Shown here piece after piece: positions 63,750 through 64,000 of a stretch of DNA of 64,000 bases (position 1 is its first letter; each line of letters begins with the position of its first letter). Origin of the DNA: Dehalococcoidia bacterium (GTDB taxonomy: Bacteria; Chloroflexota; Dehalococcoidia; UBA2979); contig SHYP01000001.1 of assembly GCA_009692725.1 (NCBI GenBank), positions 106,681 through 170,680 of the forward strand, given 5' to 3'. Below the pieces are notes generated by a model. The model ran no database searches. It had not been told where the DNA came from and saw nothing but the letters and a program-made list of their open reading frames with translations. The translations under genes were made by a program, and so were the position numbers.

Positions 63750-64000
63750 TCACCGTGAGGGCTCGCCCCGACGCTGCCTTATCTCCCACACAAAGCCGAG
63801 TGCATCTAAACGGGCAACGCGCGCAGCAGCCAGCGTGCTGCGTTTATGGCTACTGCGTTGAGTGTTGACCCACGGGCCGAGGGGGTAGCCGCCAGTCGTG
63901 TCGCTTCGCAGCGCGCGCGTATCGCCATGCGCTGTGACGTACTGCTCGAGGTGCGCAAAGCCTTCTTCCCACTTTGCCTCGCGTGCATCCCACACAAAGC
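63750..64000 (-). CDS. Helicase-associated (HA) domain protein, 3' end only
   Basis: The frame is open through the right edge of the window; 83 codons are visible. It contains one whole helicase-associated domain: WEEGFAHLEQYVTAHGDTR, then GGYPLGPWVNTQRSSHKRSTL, ARVARLDALGFVWE. A second copy begins or ends at the edge (LGFVWDAREAKW), so the protein has tandem HA repeats as usual. These domains accompany superfamily II helicases or occur as repeats of unknown role, often on mobile elements. Its place right after the tRNA fragment suggests it is the first gene of an integrated element. Confidence 0.78.
   Translation of the reverse strand, partial: FVWDAREAKWEEGFAHLEQYVTAHGDTRALRSDTTGGYPLGPWVNTQRSSHKRSTLAAARVARLDALGFVWEIRQRRGEPSR

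Overview
The window is a very GC-rich bacterial chromosome segment (sampled 60-base rows run about 72-77% G+C), densely packed with house-keeping genes. Gene content and protein character suggest a Chloroflexota-type bacterium (Dehalococcoidia/Thermomicrobia-like); this is inference from recalled family resemblance, and no rRNA is present to settle it. Start codons are unusually varied (ATG, GTG, TTG, one well supported CTG, one possible ATT). Several genes have a TANNNT -10 box 6-7 bases before the start codon and no Shine-Dalgarno sequence, which points to frequent leaderless transcription.

Layout. 0-7 kb: TCA-cycle block with icd (partial), mdh and fumC on plus, facing a four-subunit frdABCD (quinol:fumarate reductase/succinate dehydrogenase) operon on minus. 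7-11.3 kb: Nudix hydrolase, ArgA-like acetyltransferase, a PadR regulator with its partner membrane protein, NAD kinase and TlyA. 11.3-15 kb: the tig-clpP-clpX proteostasis set. 15-18.6 kb: oligopeptide-type ABC importer without ATPase genes. 18.7-25.2 kb: aspS, a sortase, a flavin-fold protein, a 57-residue cysteine-tailed small protein, hemW, two unknowns and a vapBC toxin-antitoxin pair. A perfect 16-bp parS (ParB-binding) site lies at 25230-25245, and G/C strand bias shifts at about 25-28 kb, so the replication origin is probably nearby. 25.3-29.8 kb: deacetylase-fold protein, selB, a YdcZ-type transporter and a frameshifted two-domain VOC protein. 29.9-38.7 kb (minus): secF-secD-yajC-def, priA, a YjbR protein, rplS and trmD, with one lower-GC stranger gene at 36.6-37.2 kb.

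38.8-55.4 kb: mog diverges from a complete-looking division and cell-wall (dcw) operon: mraZ-rsmH-ftsL-ftsI-murF-mraY-murD-ftsW-murG-murC-ddl-ftsQ-ftsA-ftsZ. Almost all of its genes overlap or abut, it is preceded by MraZ-type TGGGN boxes and ends in a 16-bp hairpin. murE and murB are absent from it, and ftsZ carries an in-frame 148-codon 5' extension. 55.5-59.6 kb: nrdR, a DinB-like protein, B12-dependent ribonucleotide reductase nrdJ and a transglutaminase-fold protein.

59.8-64 kb is accessory debris: tRNA-Lys followed by a decayed tyrosine integrase, IS3-type transposase fragments, an MFS exporter, a truncated xanthine-dehydrogenase gene abutting a truncated membrane-protein gene, a 48-base 3' half of a tRNA-Arg (probable att site), and the end of a helicase-associated-domain gene running off the window. 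This last part appears to be the left edge of an integrated element.
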